7,821 bases of DNA from Candidatus Aminicenantota bacterium (GCA_030627155.1 DAOUSP010000051.1:1-7821); one strand, 5' to 3'; shown: positions 1-5,748, numbered from the stretch's first letter. The notes: a model not told the origin generated them from the letters alone. Program-made: numbers and translations.

Positions 1-1455
1 ATTCTTCCCCATATTCAACATGGTCAATCCCAGAACCTGTATAAAGCGCAGGGACTCCCTGTTTGGCAAAGCTGAAATGATCCGAACGGAAAAAAGAACC
101 TCTCTCTGGTGTTGGATCAGGCCTAACTACCCTTCCCTGCTCCACAGCTACTGCCTCTACATAATCATCTAATTCAGAATTACCGTAGCCAATAATTGTG
201 ATATCTTTCATTCTGCCAAAAATATTCATTGCATCCATGTTGATTGCCGCAACAGTTTTTGACAGAGGAAATATCCGATGAGTTGCATAATACTGCGAGC
301 CAAGCAATCCCTGTTCTTCACCAGTAACAGCAAGGAACACAATCGAACGTGAGAGCGGCGGCGACTTAATCTTCATAAATGACCTTGCCAATTCAATGAG
401 AGCAGCTGTACCAGTGGCATTGTCCATTGCTCCATTGAAAATCTGATCGCCTTCAAGCGTTGGGTCAATTCCAAAATGGTCCCAATGCGCCATATAAAAG
501 ATATATTCGTCTGAACGATTAGAACCAGGCAAAAGCGCAATTACATTTCTTGATTTTTTCTTTTCAATTTTATTTTTTAAAGTAATCGAAGCCTTCAAAC
601 CAAGAGGAACAGCTTTAAATCCATGCTTTGTTGCAGAAGATTTTAACTCATCCAAGTCTTTCCCAGCGATTTCAAAAATTTTACGGGAAACTTCAATCGG
701 AAGCCAGCCCTCAACAGCACAGCAGGACATGTTATTATCCTCACTGTCTAAACTGAAGTTTGGGCCAGACCAGCTGTTCTTTACGACTTCCCATGGATAA
801 GCTGCAGGTTCTGTCTCATGAATGATTAACGCTCCTTCTGCTCCCTGCCGTGCAGCCTCTTCAAATTTATATGTCCAGCGGCCGTAATATGTCATTGCTC
901 TACCGTTGAAAAGCTCAGGCTCTTCTGTGGCAAAACCAGGATCGTTGACCAGCATTACAACAGTTTTTCCCCGCACATCAATACCCTCATAGTCATTCCA
1001 GTTGTATTCCGGTGCCTTTATCCCATACCCAACAAAAACCATTTCTGAATCCGCAAGTGAAGATTCCTCCACGAACCGCGATGTCCATGCCATAAACTCA
1101 TTTCCATAGGAAAACAGAGTTGATTCTTTCCTTTTTTAACTCTAAGCTTTGCTGATGGGTCTGCCGTAATCTCAACTACAGGGACTTCCTGAAAATAGCT
1201 TTCTCCGTTTCCAGGTTTTAGGCCAATCTCTTGAAATTCTCCCTTTAAGAAATTGACTGTTTTTTCCTCGCCACTTGATGAAGGTCCCCGTCCCTCGAAT
1301 TCATCTGAAGATAAAACCGCTACGTTCTTTGCAAACTCTTCTGCTGAAATACTGTCTAATGCCAATTCCAATTCCTTGTTTTTCTTAGAACACCCGAAAA
1401 ACATTAATACTACTACAGCCAATGTGAATGCTGGGAAAAAGTATTTTTTTATCAT
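1..1455 (-). CDS. M28 family zinc aminopeptidase, PA-domain lipoprotein; frameshifted and cut by the window edge
   Basis: Exported metallopeptidase expected to remove N-terminal residues from peptides outside the cytoplasm. The start is ATG at 1455, preceded by GGAGG seven bases upstream. It opens a lipoprotein signal peptide ending FFG-C22. An upstream in-frame ATG at 1590 is rejected because it would read through palindromic intergenic DNA and bury the signal peptide. After bridging a one-base shift near 1118-1135, translation stays open to base 2. A PA-like region (about 140-250, with GYGIKAPEYNW and VRGKTVVML) precedes the catalytic domain (about 300 on). Visible metal and catalytic residues in repaired numbering are H324 (AHWDHFG), D345 (DNATGT), E380-E381 (GEEQGLLG) and D408 (NMDAMN). 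The last zinc-ligand histidine and the C-terminus lie beyond base 1. Without the shift the product stops at 1018, before the catalytic domain. Family assignment is firm. Whether the gene is truly broken is unknown. Confidence 0.88.
1118..1135 (-). other. Frameshift point in the M28 peptidase gene
   Basis: On the minus strand the reading frame of the signal peptide and N-terminal domain runs to a TAA at 1018-1020, but family-like sequence (from STLFSYGNEF) continues in the -1 frame. That second frame has its own TAA at 1138-1136, so the switch must fall between about 1135 and 1118. A run of six A (1137-1132) sits exactly there. Seven A would fuse the frames as VKKRKESTLF. A sequencing or assembly miscount, or a fresh indel, is the simplest cause. 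Confidence 0.8.
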
Positions 1456-1474
1456 CAATTTTCCTCCATAAATT

Positions 1475-1496
1475 TTTATTTTCGCTTTATTTTCGC
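1475..1496. repeat. 11-bp perfect tandem duplication upstream of the M28 gene
   Basis: TTTATTTTCGC occurs twice head to tail (1475-1485 and 1486-1496), 20 bases upstream of the M28 start codon. On the minus strand it reads as two copies of GCGAAAATAAA in the leader or promoter region. It may be simple slippage. A regulatory role is only possible. Confidence 0.6.
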
Positions 1497-1515
1497 ATGA
1501 ATTTTGAATTGGCGC

Positions 1516-1575
1516 AAGATTAAGATTGTTAAGATTGGGGATTGTCCCCACTACCCGGATTGGGGACTCTCTCCC
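1516..1575. repeat. Intergenic GGGGA/TCCCC palindrome with repeated AAGATT and GATTGGGGA
   Basis: AAGATT occurs at 1516-1521, 1522-1527 and 1531-1536. GATTGGGGA occurs at 1533-1541 and 1558-1566. The first GGGGA forms a 5-bp hairpin with TCCCC (1537-1541 and 1545-1549, loop TTG). The second forms a shorter one, GGGA with TCCC (1563-1566 and 1572-1575). It looks like a degenerate short extragenic palindromic element. A related degenerate copy lies at 4088-4108. The rest of 1456-1605 shows AT-rich sequence and no gene. Confidence 0.5.
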
Positions 1576-1605
1576 ATTTTCAATTTTCAATTTTTCATTT
1601 TATTT

Positions 1606-1634
1606 GGAATAAATTAGTGAAAAGTGTTGTCTAA
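1606..1634 (+). promoter_or_regulatory. ECF-type (sigma-E-like) promoter of the secreted spy-like gene
   Basis: GGAAT at 1606-1610, an 18-nt spacer, then GTCTAA at 1629-1634. This matches the known sigma-E pattern GGAAC ... GTCTAA with one more base of spacing than in E. coli. It has the same layout as the element upstream of the ECF sigma gene (4067-4039). The two share GGAATAAA, 11 of 18 spacer bases, GTCTAAT, and ATTG downstream. This is the basis for inferring that the ECF factor encoded in the window transcribes this gene. Confidence 0.72.
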
Positions 1635-1650
1635 TTAATTGGAAACAGAA

Positions 1651-1675
1651 AATGTTGAAAAACAATATTAGGAGG
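1651..1675 (+). promoter_or_regulatory. Strong Shine-Dalgarno with a small hairpin abutting it
   Basis: AGGAGG at 1670-1675 lies five bases from the ATG at 1681 and fixes that start. Immediately before it AATGTTG (1651-1657) can pair with CAATATT (1663-1669), with one G-U pair and an AAAAA loop. The hairpin is AT-rich and weak, so its effect on translation is uncertain. Confidence 0.6.
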
Positions 1676-1680
1676 TATAA

Positions 1681-2223
1681 ATGAAAAAAACATTGAAATT
1701 TTCCATCATTTTCTCTGTAATCATTTTGTTTACTGCAAGCATATTTGCAGAGCCCAGGATAAGGATGAGAGATAGAGACACGTTTGACATGTCGCACACA
1801 AGAATTCTCCGCATTCTTCAAGTTAATCAGAAAGAGCTTAAAATAACCGACAACCAGCTCGAGAAGATCAAAAACATGGTGTTTTCATTTGAAGAAAAGA
1901 TGATAAAGATGAAAAACGAAAGCAGCTTGCAGCGTCTGGAATTGAGGAAGCTCATGCAGGACAGAAAAAACATTGATTATGAAAAAATAAAAGGAGCACT
2001 TTCCAAAGCATCCAGTTACAGAAATAACATGTTCATTGAAAGATTAAAGTGGAGAAACGAAATACTAAACACCTTGACACCTGAACAGCAAGAAGCACTT
2101 AAAGCTATGCGGAAAGACATGTGGAAAGACCGAATGCACCAAAGGCACCCCATGCACAGAGAAGGCAGGTTCCAGAAGTTTCCTCAACTCAAAGAACGAT
2201 TCAAAGAGCATATAAAGAAATAG
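1681..2223 (+). CDS. Secreted Spy/CpxP-like periplasmic protein (LTxxQ family)
   Basis: A 180-residue exported, highly charged helical protein. Residues 1-23 form a signal peptide (KK, hydrophobic core, cleavage after IFA before EP). The mature part is almost all predicted helix. It carries the family signature LTPEQ at 132-136 and a degenerate first copy at 53-60 (LKITDNQL), as in Spy and CpxP, the periplasmic chaperone or stress-adaptor family. The tail has Met, Trp and His clustered (M147, M152, H153, H156, M158, H159), which could bind metal. That is an inference. The gene stands alone behind an ECF-type promoter matching that of the sigma operon and converges on that operon's last gene. 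It is therefore probably an effector of the same stress response. Exact ligand or client is unknown. A heavy-metal-resistance protein is the main alternative reading. Confidence 0.82.
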   Translation: MKKTLKFSIIFSVIILFTASIFAEPRIRMRDRDTFDMSHTRILRILQVNQKELKITDNQLEKIKNMVFSFEEKMIKMKNESSLQRLELRKLMQDRKNIDYEKIKGALSKASSYRNNMFIERLKWRNEILNTLTPEQQEALKAMRKDMWKDRMHQRHPMHREGRFQKFPQLKERFKEHIKK

Positions 2224-2242
2224 TTAAAAATCCAAATCAATC

Positions 2243-2286
2243 AGAAATCAACCCTTGGCTTTATCCAAGGCCAAGGGTTGATTTCT
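2243..2286. terminator. Shared bidirectional hairpin terminator of two convergent genes
   Basis: Seventeen bases at 2243-2259 are perfectly repeated in inverse orientation at 2270-2286, with a 10-base loop. On the plus strand it follows the spy-like stop by 19 bases and is followed by T-rich ATTTATC. On the minus strand the tail has T-rich GATTTTTAA after a short gap. The hairpin contains the stop codon and last twelve sense codons of the minus-strand gene. Neither tail is a clean U-run, so efficiency is unknown, but the stem is long and GC-rich at its top. Confidence 0.78.
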
Positions 2287-2964
2287 ATTTATCATCCTGC
2301 GGCGGTTGCGGAACTCCTCTCCCAGTCTTGTTTGCCTATCCTCTTTAACCTGCTCATATATTTTCTTTTGTTCAGGAGTCAATATTTTTTCAATGGCTTC
2401 ATTCTTTTCTTTTTCCATTTGCATCAATTGATCTATTGACATAAATGCGCCTCTTTTCTCCCTTAACATCCTGTATTTATTTCTCCATTCTTCAAGAACC
2501 TGTCTTACTTGAACAGATTGCTCCTCAGATAAACCAAGCTCTTCCTTCAAGTTTATAAACTCTTTATTTATGTCCATTCTCATCAGATTCATCATATGTC
2601 GATTCATGAAAGCCGGCCGTGCTGGTAATCTTTTCTTAAGACGCATTTTTTGCTGTGGGGTTAAAAGCGGATCCAGATCTTTGAACAAAGATTCAATTGA
2701 TGACTGCAACTCTTCATTGTAATTTGTGCGAATTCCTGAAATGCGCTTTGCATGCTTGTTTAAAACTTCTCTAACCAATTTGCGTTGGCTGGCATCCGGT
2801 CCTATAATTCTTTCATAAGAAGAAACAAAGTGAACCGGATTTCTACGTGATAAAATATTTTTTATCCGGTTTTGCGAAAGTGTCCTATTGAACATCGCCC
2901 CTATAACAATTCCCAATATAAATGTAACAATGATAATAAGAGCTGTTTTTAGTTTTATATTCAT
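2248..2964 (-). CDS. Membrane-anchored periplasmic Spy/CnrX-like protein with two repeat units
   Basis: A 238-residue protein. The start is ATG 2964, with GGAG eight bases upstream and only 16 bases after the anti-sigma gene. A longer ATG start at 3012 would overlap that gene and put charged residues before the membrane segment. Residues 7-25 form one N-terminal transmembrane helix, leaving the rest in the periplasm. LTxxQ motifs stand at 101-105 (LTPQQ), 145-149 (LSEEQ) and 195-199 (LTPEQ). Two similar units can be seen, about 58-113 and 147-207: each starts with an xxQxxxVRxVL helix and ends LTPxQK. Between them lies a Met-rich stretch (M120, H123, M124, M125, M128, M130). The anchored fold beside an ECF sigma and anti-sigma resembles CnrX of the CnrYXH nickel/cobalt sensor, or a heavy-metal-resistance (Metal_resist) protein. 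Sensor function is inferred from context. Confidence 0.78.
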   Translation of the reverse strand: MNIKLKTALIIIVTFILGIVIGAMFNRTLSQNRIKNILSRRNPVHFVSSYERIIGPDASQRKLVREVLNKHAKRISGIRTNYNEELQSSIESLFKDLDPLLTPQQKMRLKKRLPARPAFMNRHMMNLMRMDINKEFINLKEELGLSEEQSVQVRQVLEEWRNKYRMLREKRGAFMSIDQLMQMEKEKNEAIEKILTPEQKKIYEQVKEDRQTRLGEEFRNRRRMINRNQPLALDKAKG

Positions 2965-2980
2965 CCTTAAATCTCCAATT

Positions 2981-3403
2981 TTAAAATAGAGGCAAATCAA
3001 GAATCTCCTCAAATGTCACATCAGAAGCAAAAAAAACTTCGTCCATGGACATGCTTTCTCCTGTTTTGAAATTGTAGAATATCAATACGATCATTATAAC
3101 TACACCGGCAATTGCAAAACGCCGGAATATAGCCTTGAGTGCTTCATAAAAGGCTTCCAGGCCGTTTTCCTCCTTGACCGCATCAATCCGTCTTATGATT
3201 CTTTCTGCAAAAAACGGCTTAAAGGAAGCAACTGCGTTTTCAGAAATGGTCTGGCGCTGAGCTAAAATTTGTTCTTTCTCCCGCCGGAGTTCTTTAGAAG
3301 TTTCCAATGCCTCTTCTAACCGCCTTTTCTCTTTTTCATTTAAATCACTATCAAATGAACGGTATAGAAGTTTTAATATCTTGTTATTTATATTTTTTCC
3401 CAT
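2981..3403 (-). CDS. Single-span membrane anti-sigma factor of the ECF sigma factor
   Basis: A 140-residue protein predicted to hold the upstream sigma factor at the inner face of the membrane. The start is ATG 3403, with AAGG eight bases upstream. A GTG nine bases earlier (3412) lies inside that ribosome site and is rejected. The N-terminal 45 residues are charged helix of the kind found in anti-sigma domains. No HxxxCxxC zinc motif is present, so it is not a ZAS-type factor. The FKPFFAERIIRRI segment (61-73) is typical of anti-sigma juxtamembrane regions. One transmembrane helix lies at about 97-112, followed by a 28-residue acidic periplasmic tail. It begins 18 bases after the sigma gene and ends 16 bases before the CnrX-like gene, so the three are one operon. 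The call relies strongly on context and topology, because sequence conservation in these proteins is low. Confidence 0.78.
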   Translation of the reverse strand: MGKNINNKILKLLYRSFDSDLNEKEKRRLEEALETSKELRREKEQILAQRQTISENAVASFKPFFAERIIRRIDAVKEENGLEAFYEALKAIFRRFAIAGVVIMIVLIFYNFKTGESMSMDEVFFASDVTFEEILDLPLF

Positions 3404-3421
3404 TTTTTTCACCTTCTTTCC

Positions 3422-3964
3422 CTATTTCCTATAAAATGGAGATAAAATTTGCTTTAATTTCATTTGGCCCCTCGCCAGACGGGAGAGTACGGTTCCAGCT
3501 GGAAGTTTCAATATTTGCGCTGTTTCTTTGGTTGAATATCCATTAATCAAGCGCAACGTAATAACTGACCGAAATTTAGGATCAAGTTTTTGAATAGCAT
3601 GTCGAATAATTTTATTTTTCTCACTTTCATCTTCTTGATTGTTTTTATCGGGCACATTTTCGAATTTATTATCAGATTTCGAAAAAAACAATCGCCTCTG
3701 GCGTTTCCTCCTCTTTAGTTCATTCAAAGAAAGATTGATTGCGATGCGGGTAATATAAGTACCGGTGCTGGCTTCTCCTCTAAATTTATCTAATGATTTG
3801 TAAAAACGGATAAAAGTTTCCTGTCCGATGTCTTCTGCCTCAGGACAATTTCCCAACATGCCTATCACAGTTGCCGCCACTTGGGCTTCATGTTTTTTTA
3901 TTAACTCCATAAATGCGTTTTTATTCCCGTTACGCGCATCTATAATCAACTCCTCTTCGTTCAG
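3422..3964 (-). CDS. ECF-family RNA polymerase sigma factor (sigma-70 group 4)
   Basis: Directs RNA polymerase to stress promoters. Counting from the CTG start, region 2 spans about 10-85, with the core-binding and melting segments DIGQETF (45-51) and TYITRIAINLSLNELKRR (69-86). A Lys/Asn/Glu-rich linker (87-118) follows. Region 4 (about 120-175) carries the helix-turn-helix STKETAQILKLPAGTVLSRL, which reads the -35 element. Only two regions and about 180 residues mark it as ECF. The start is unusual. No ATG or GTG is available. CTG 3964 has AGGAG seven bases upstream and gives the family-like N-terminus NEEELIIDARNG. The conventional alternative is TTG 3949, which has GAGGAG touching it and loses five residues. 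It is first in an operon with an anti-sigma and a periplasmic CnrX-like gene, and its promoter looks autoregulated. Confidence 0.92.
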   Translation of the reverse strand: MNEEELIIDARNGNKNAFMELIKKHEAQVAATVIGMLGNCPEAEDIGQETFIRFYKSLDKFRGEASTGTYITRIAINLSLNELKRRKRQRRLFFSKSDNKFENVPDKNNQEDESEKNKIIRHAIQKLDPKFRSVITLRLINGYSTKETAQILKLPAGTVLSRLARGQMKLKQILSPFYRK

Positions 3965-3971
3965 TTTCAGT

Positions 3972-3979
3972 CTCCTTTT
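3972..3979 (-). promoter_or_regulatory. Shine-Dalgarno that points to a CTG start for the sigma gene
   Basis: AAAAGGAG on the minus strand (3979-3972) is the only well-placed ribosome site. It is seven bases from CTG 3964 and 22 bases from TTG 3949. This spacing favours the CTG. Confidence 0.5.
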
Positions 3980-4038
3980 GACTTTAGCTGCAATAAGTTT
4001 ATCACAAGAAAAGTATCTGTCTATATCCTTACAATATA

Positions 4039-4067
4039 TTAGACAAAAAATTTCATCCTTTTATTCC
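4039..4067 (-). promoter_or_regulatory. ECF-type promoter of the sigma/anti-sigma/CnrX-like operon
   Basis: On the minus strand GGAAT (4067-4063), an 18-nt spacer, then GTCTAA (4044-4039). The leader to the proposed start would be about 70 bases. It has the same spacing and flanking bases as the promoter at 1606-1634, which suggests the sigma factor activates its own operon. Confidence 0.75.
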
Positions 4068-4288
4068 ATTTTTGATTGTTAATTGTTAATTGGAGACAGG
4101 CCCCAATTTATTTACTTCCTCTCACCTTTTCAATTACCTGCTTTTACCCACCTGTATACAATTTTTACAAGAGTATACAATTGTTCTTCTACCTGTATCA
4201 TCCAGGACAATCGGTTGGTTGGAAACGATAGAAAAAATATCTTTTGAATGATGATAGTGAAATTTCAGTTATAAAAGCGATATGGATA
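4068..4288. other. Intergenic region between the ATPase stop and the sigma promoter
   Basis: Two features stand out. The first is a degenerate palindrome at 4088-4108, AATTGG ... CCAATT with a GACAGGCC core. It resembles the GGGGA/TCCCC element near 1540. The second is a repeat pair: ACCTGTAT at 4150-4157 and 4191-4198, and GTATACAATT at 4154-4163 and 4173-4182. I see no reading frame with coding character, no RNA gene and no clear terminator hairpin for the ATPase gene. Confidence 0.5.
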
Positions 4289-5542
4289 TTAGGGTAAAAT
4301 CTTTAAAAAACGATCAAGGCCAACAATAAAAGTCCCTCTGTCTACCTGCTTGAGATAGCCTGGTTTATTAATCACCTGGAAAGCTATTGGAACTTTCATC
4401 CGATTTTTAAAATATTTTAAGTTAGGGGCCAAGTTTTTTTCATTCATTTTGCATTCAATGAGAAGATAGGGTTTATCTTTTTCTGTTATTATGAAATCTA
4501 CTTCTCGTCCATCTTTAGTCCGGACGTACATCAGTTGGTAATCTCCTTTTCCCCATTCATTCCAGGCTGAAACTGCTCGTTGTAATTGGACTGCTATAAA
4601 ATTTTCAAATCTCTTTCCCGAATCCTCAAGGAGGCCCCAATCCCAGAAGTAGTATTTATGTTCCTTACGAACAGATCTTGTCAAGCTGGCAGCATATGGT
4701 GCGATATCAAAAACCAAATATACCTTTTTTAAGGCCTCCAACCAATTTTTAATAGATGCATGAGCACATCCAAGGATACTTTTCAATTTGTTTAAACTGA
4801 GGGGAGATCCTACTCGCTCAGGTAGTAAAAACACAAGGGTTTGCAATTTTTGGACATGTATTATTCTTGAGAGATCCCGGATATCCTCGCTGGTAATTAA
4901 CGAAATGTGGTTATTTTTCCAGCGCTCATAAAAAGCTCTCGTGCCAACTCTCACGGGCTCAGGGAACCCGCTGATATTATAAAGCTTAGTCGTTGCATCC
5001 TGGAAAGATTTATCAGGTAAATCAAATGGAATTTGAGGTACTTTGGGATGCCAGGCAGAATCTTGATCGAGGATAAAAGCAGTCAGATCATGGGGATGTA
5101 ACGGATTCATTCTAAATAAAAAATATCTCCCTACGAGGCTATCACCTGAGTGACGCAGATAATCAAGGCGTGCGCTTCCGGTTATTACAAAATTTATGTT
5201 GTTTTTCCATTCATCATAGTAGCCCTTCAGGATGTTTTTCCATCGTGGATATTTGTGTATTTCATCAAACACTACCCATTGACGTTCCCCTATAGGCAAC
5301 TTGTTTTCACGTGATAAAGGCAGCGACATATTCTCAATAAAAAAGAAGGAATTAGAGGCAAATTTCTGCCTGAGAGAAAGGCTGTCCCAGTTATGATAAT
5401 TTTCACTCTGTTTGATTAGTTCGAGATGGTTTTGTGCAAGTGTTGTTTTCCCAATCTGACGAGGGCCACATATAAATGACATCCTGCCATATAGGAAATT
5501 TTCGTCAAGTGCCCATTGTCTTATTATATGGTTGATGCTCAT
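4289..5542 (-). CDS. AAA ATPase with C-terminal PD-(D/E)XK-like domain (AAA_14/DUF4143 type)
   Basis: A 417-residue cytoplasmic protein of a widespread family whose role is not established. The N-terminal P-loop domain has Walker A GPRQIGKTT (26-34), Walker B WVVFDEIHK (D93, E94), sensor-like TGSAR (121-125) and the family's GRYFLFRMNPL (139-148). A winged-helix-like stretch follows (about 245-280). The C-terminal part matches the restriction-endonuclease-like fold, with E313, D349 (REVDFII) and E363-x-K365 (LIECK) all kept, so nuclease chemistry is possible. It runs to a normal family length and appears intact. ATG 5542 has no evident Shine-Dalgarno, unlike its neighbours. Tandem repeats lie just upstream. 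It is a lone gene, upstream of and codirectional with the sigma operon but separated by 324 bases, and divergent from the S9 peptidase. Such genes are patchily distributed, so it may be an accessory acquisition. Confidence 0.88.
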   Translation of the reverse strand: MSINHIIRQWALDENFLYGRMSFICGPRQIGKTTLAQNHLELIKQSENYHNWDSLSLRQKFASNSFFFIENMSLPLSRENKLPIGERQWVVFDEIHKYPRWKNILKGYYDEWKNNINFVITGSARLDYLRHSGDSLVGRYFLFRMNPLHPHDLTAFILDQDSAWHPKVPQIPFDLPDKSFQDATTKLYNISGFPEPVRVGTRAFYERWKNNHISLITSEDIRDLSRIIHVQKLQTLVFLLPERVGSPLSLNKLKSILGCAHASIKNWLEALKKVYLVFDIAPYAASLTRSVRKEHKYYFWDWGLLEDSGKRFENFIAVQLQRAVSAWNEWGKGDYQLMYVRTKDGREVDFIITEKDKPYLLIECKMNEKNLAPNLKYFKNRMKVPIAFQVINKPGYLKQVDRGTFIVGLDRFLKILP

Positions 5543-5550
5543 AAGTCTAT

Positions 5551-5609
5551 TTTCTATAATATTAGAAAAAAGTCAAGGCCATTTTTCACTATATTAGAAA
5601 TTAGCCAAG
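5551..5609 (-). promoter_or_regulatory. Tandem operator-like repeats upstream of the ATPase gene
   Basis: On the minus strand CTTGGCT (5609-5603) and CTTGACT (5577-5571) each lead into TTTCTAATAT, giving two copies of a roughly 22-base unit spaced 32 bp apart. The copy nearer the gene ends in a palindrome, TTTCTA-6-TAGAAA (5551-5568). The second copy keeps only CTATATTAG. The position directly before the start codon suggests control of the ATPase. The binding factor is unknown. TTGACT could serve as a -35, but no -10 at proper spacing is convincing. Confidence 0.5.
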
Positions 5610-5667
5610 TTGTTGCTTTGCTTAAAACCGGAAGTTTTCACATGGCATTGACAAAGTAACCCTATCT

Positions 5668-5696
5668 TTGACATCAAATTTATCCTGTGCTATAAG
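5668..5696 (+). promoter_or_regulatory. Extended sigma-70 promoter of the S9 peptidase gene
   Basis: TTGACA (5668-5673), a 17-base spacer, then TATAAG (5691-5696), with TG one base upstream of the -10 (extended -10). This gives a leader of about 45 bases to ATG 5749. It indicates housekeeping expression, unlike the ECF-type promoters in the same window. Confidence 0.75.
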
Positions 5697-5737
5697 TTCT
5701 TTTATTGGATAATCCAAAAAATTTCAATCAAGTAAAA

Positions 5738-5744
5738 AGGAGGG
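5738..5744 (+). promoter_or_regulatory. Ribosome binding site of the S9 peptidase gene
   Basis: AGGAGGG ends four bases before ATG 5749, and that start opens directly into a lipoprotein signal peptide, so the start is secure. Confidence 0.8.
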
Positions 5745-5748
5745 AAAT

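Noticed and set aside
1118..1140. Programmed -1 ribosomal frameshifting in the M28 gene
   Set aside because: The zero-frame codons around the A6 run are GTT AAA AAA GGA, which do not form a good X XXY YYZ slippery heptamer. A run of six is also short for transcript slippage. An indel or read error is simpler.
1456..1590. A 45-residue N-terminal extension of the M28 protein from ATG 1590
   Set aside because: It crosses the palindromic repeats, has no ribosome site of note and would bury the lipoprotein signal peptide.
3828..4082. Plus-strand open frame of 84 codons over the sigma gene start
   Set aside because: It lies antisense to the conserved sigma N-terminus and promoter and has no ribosome site or recognisable protein character.
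5648..5653. A second TTGACA upstream of the S9 promoter
   Set aside because: No acceptable -10 lies 16-18 bases downstream. The TTGACA at 5668 fits far better.
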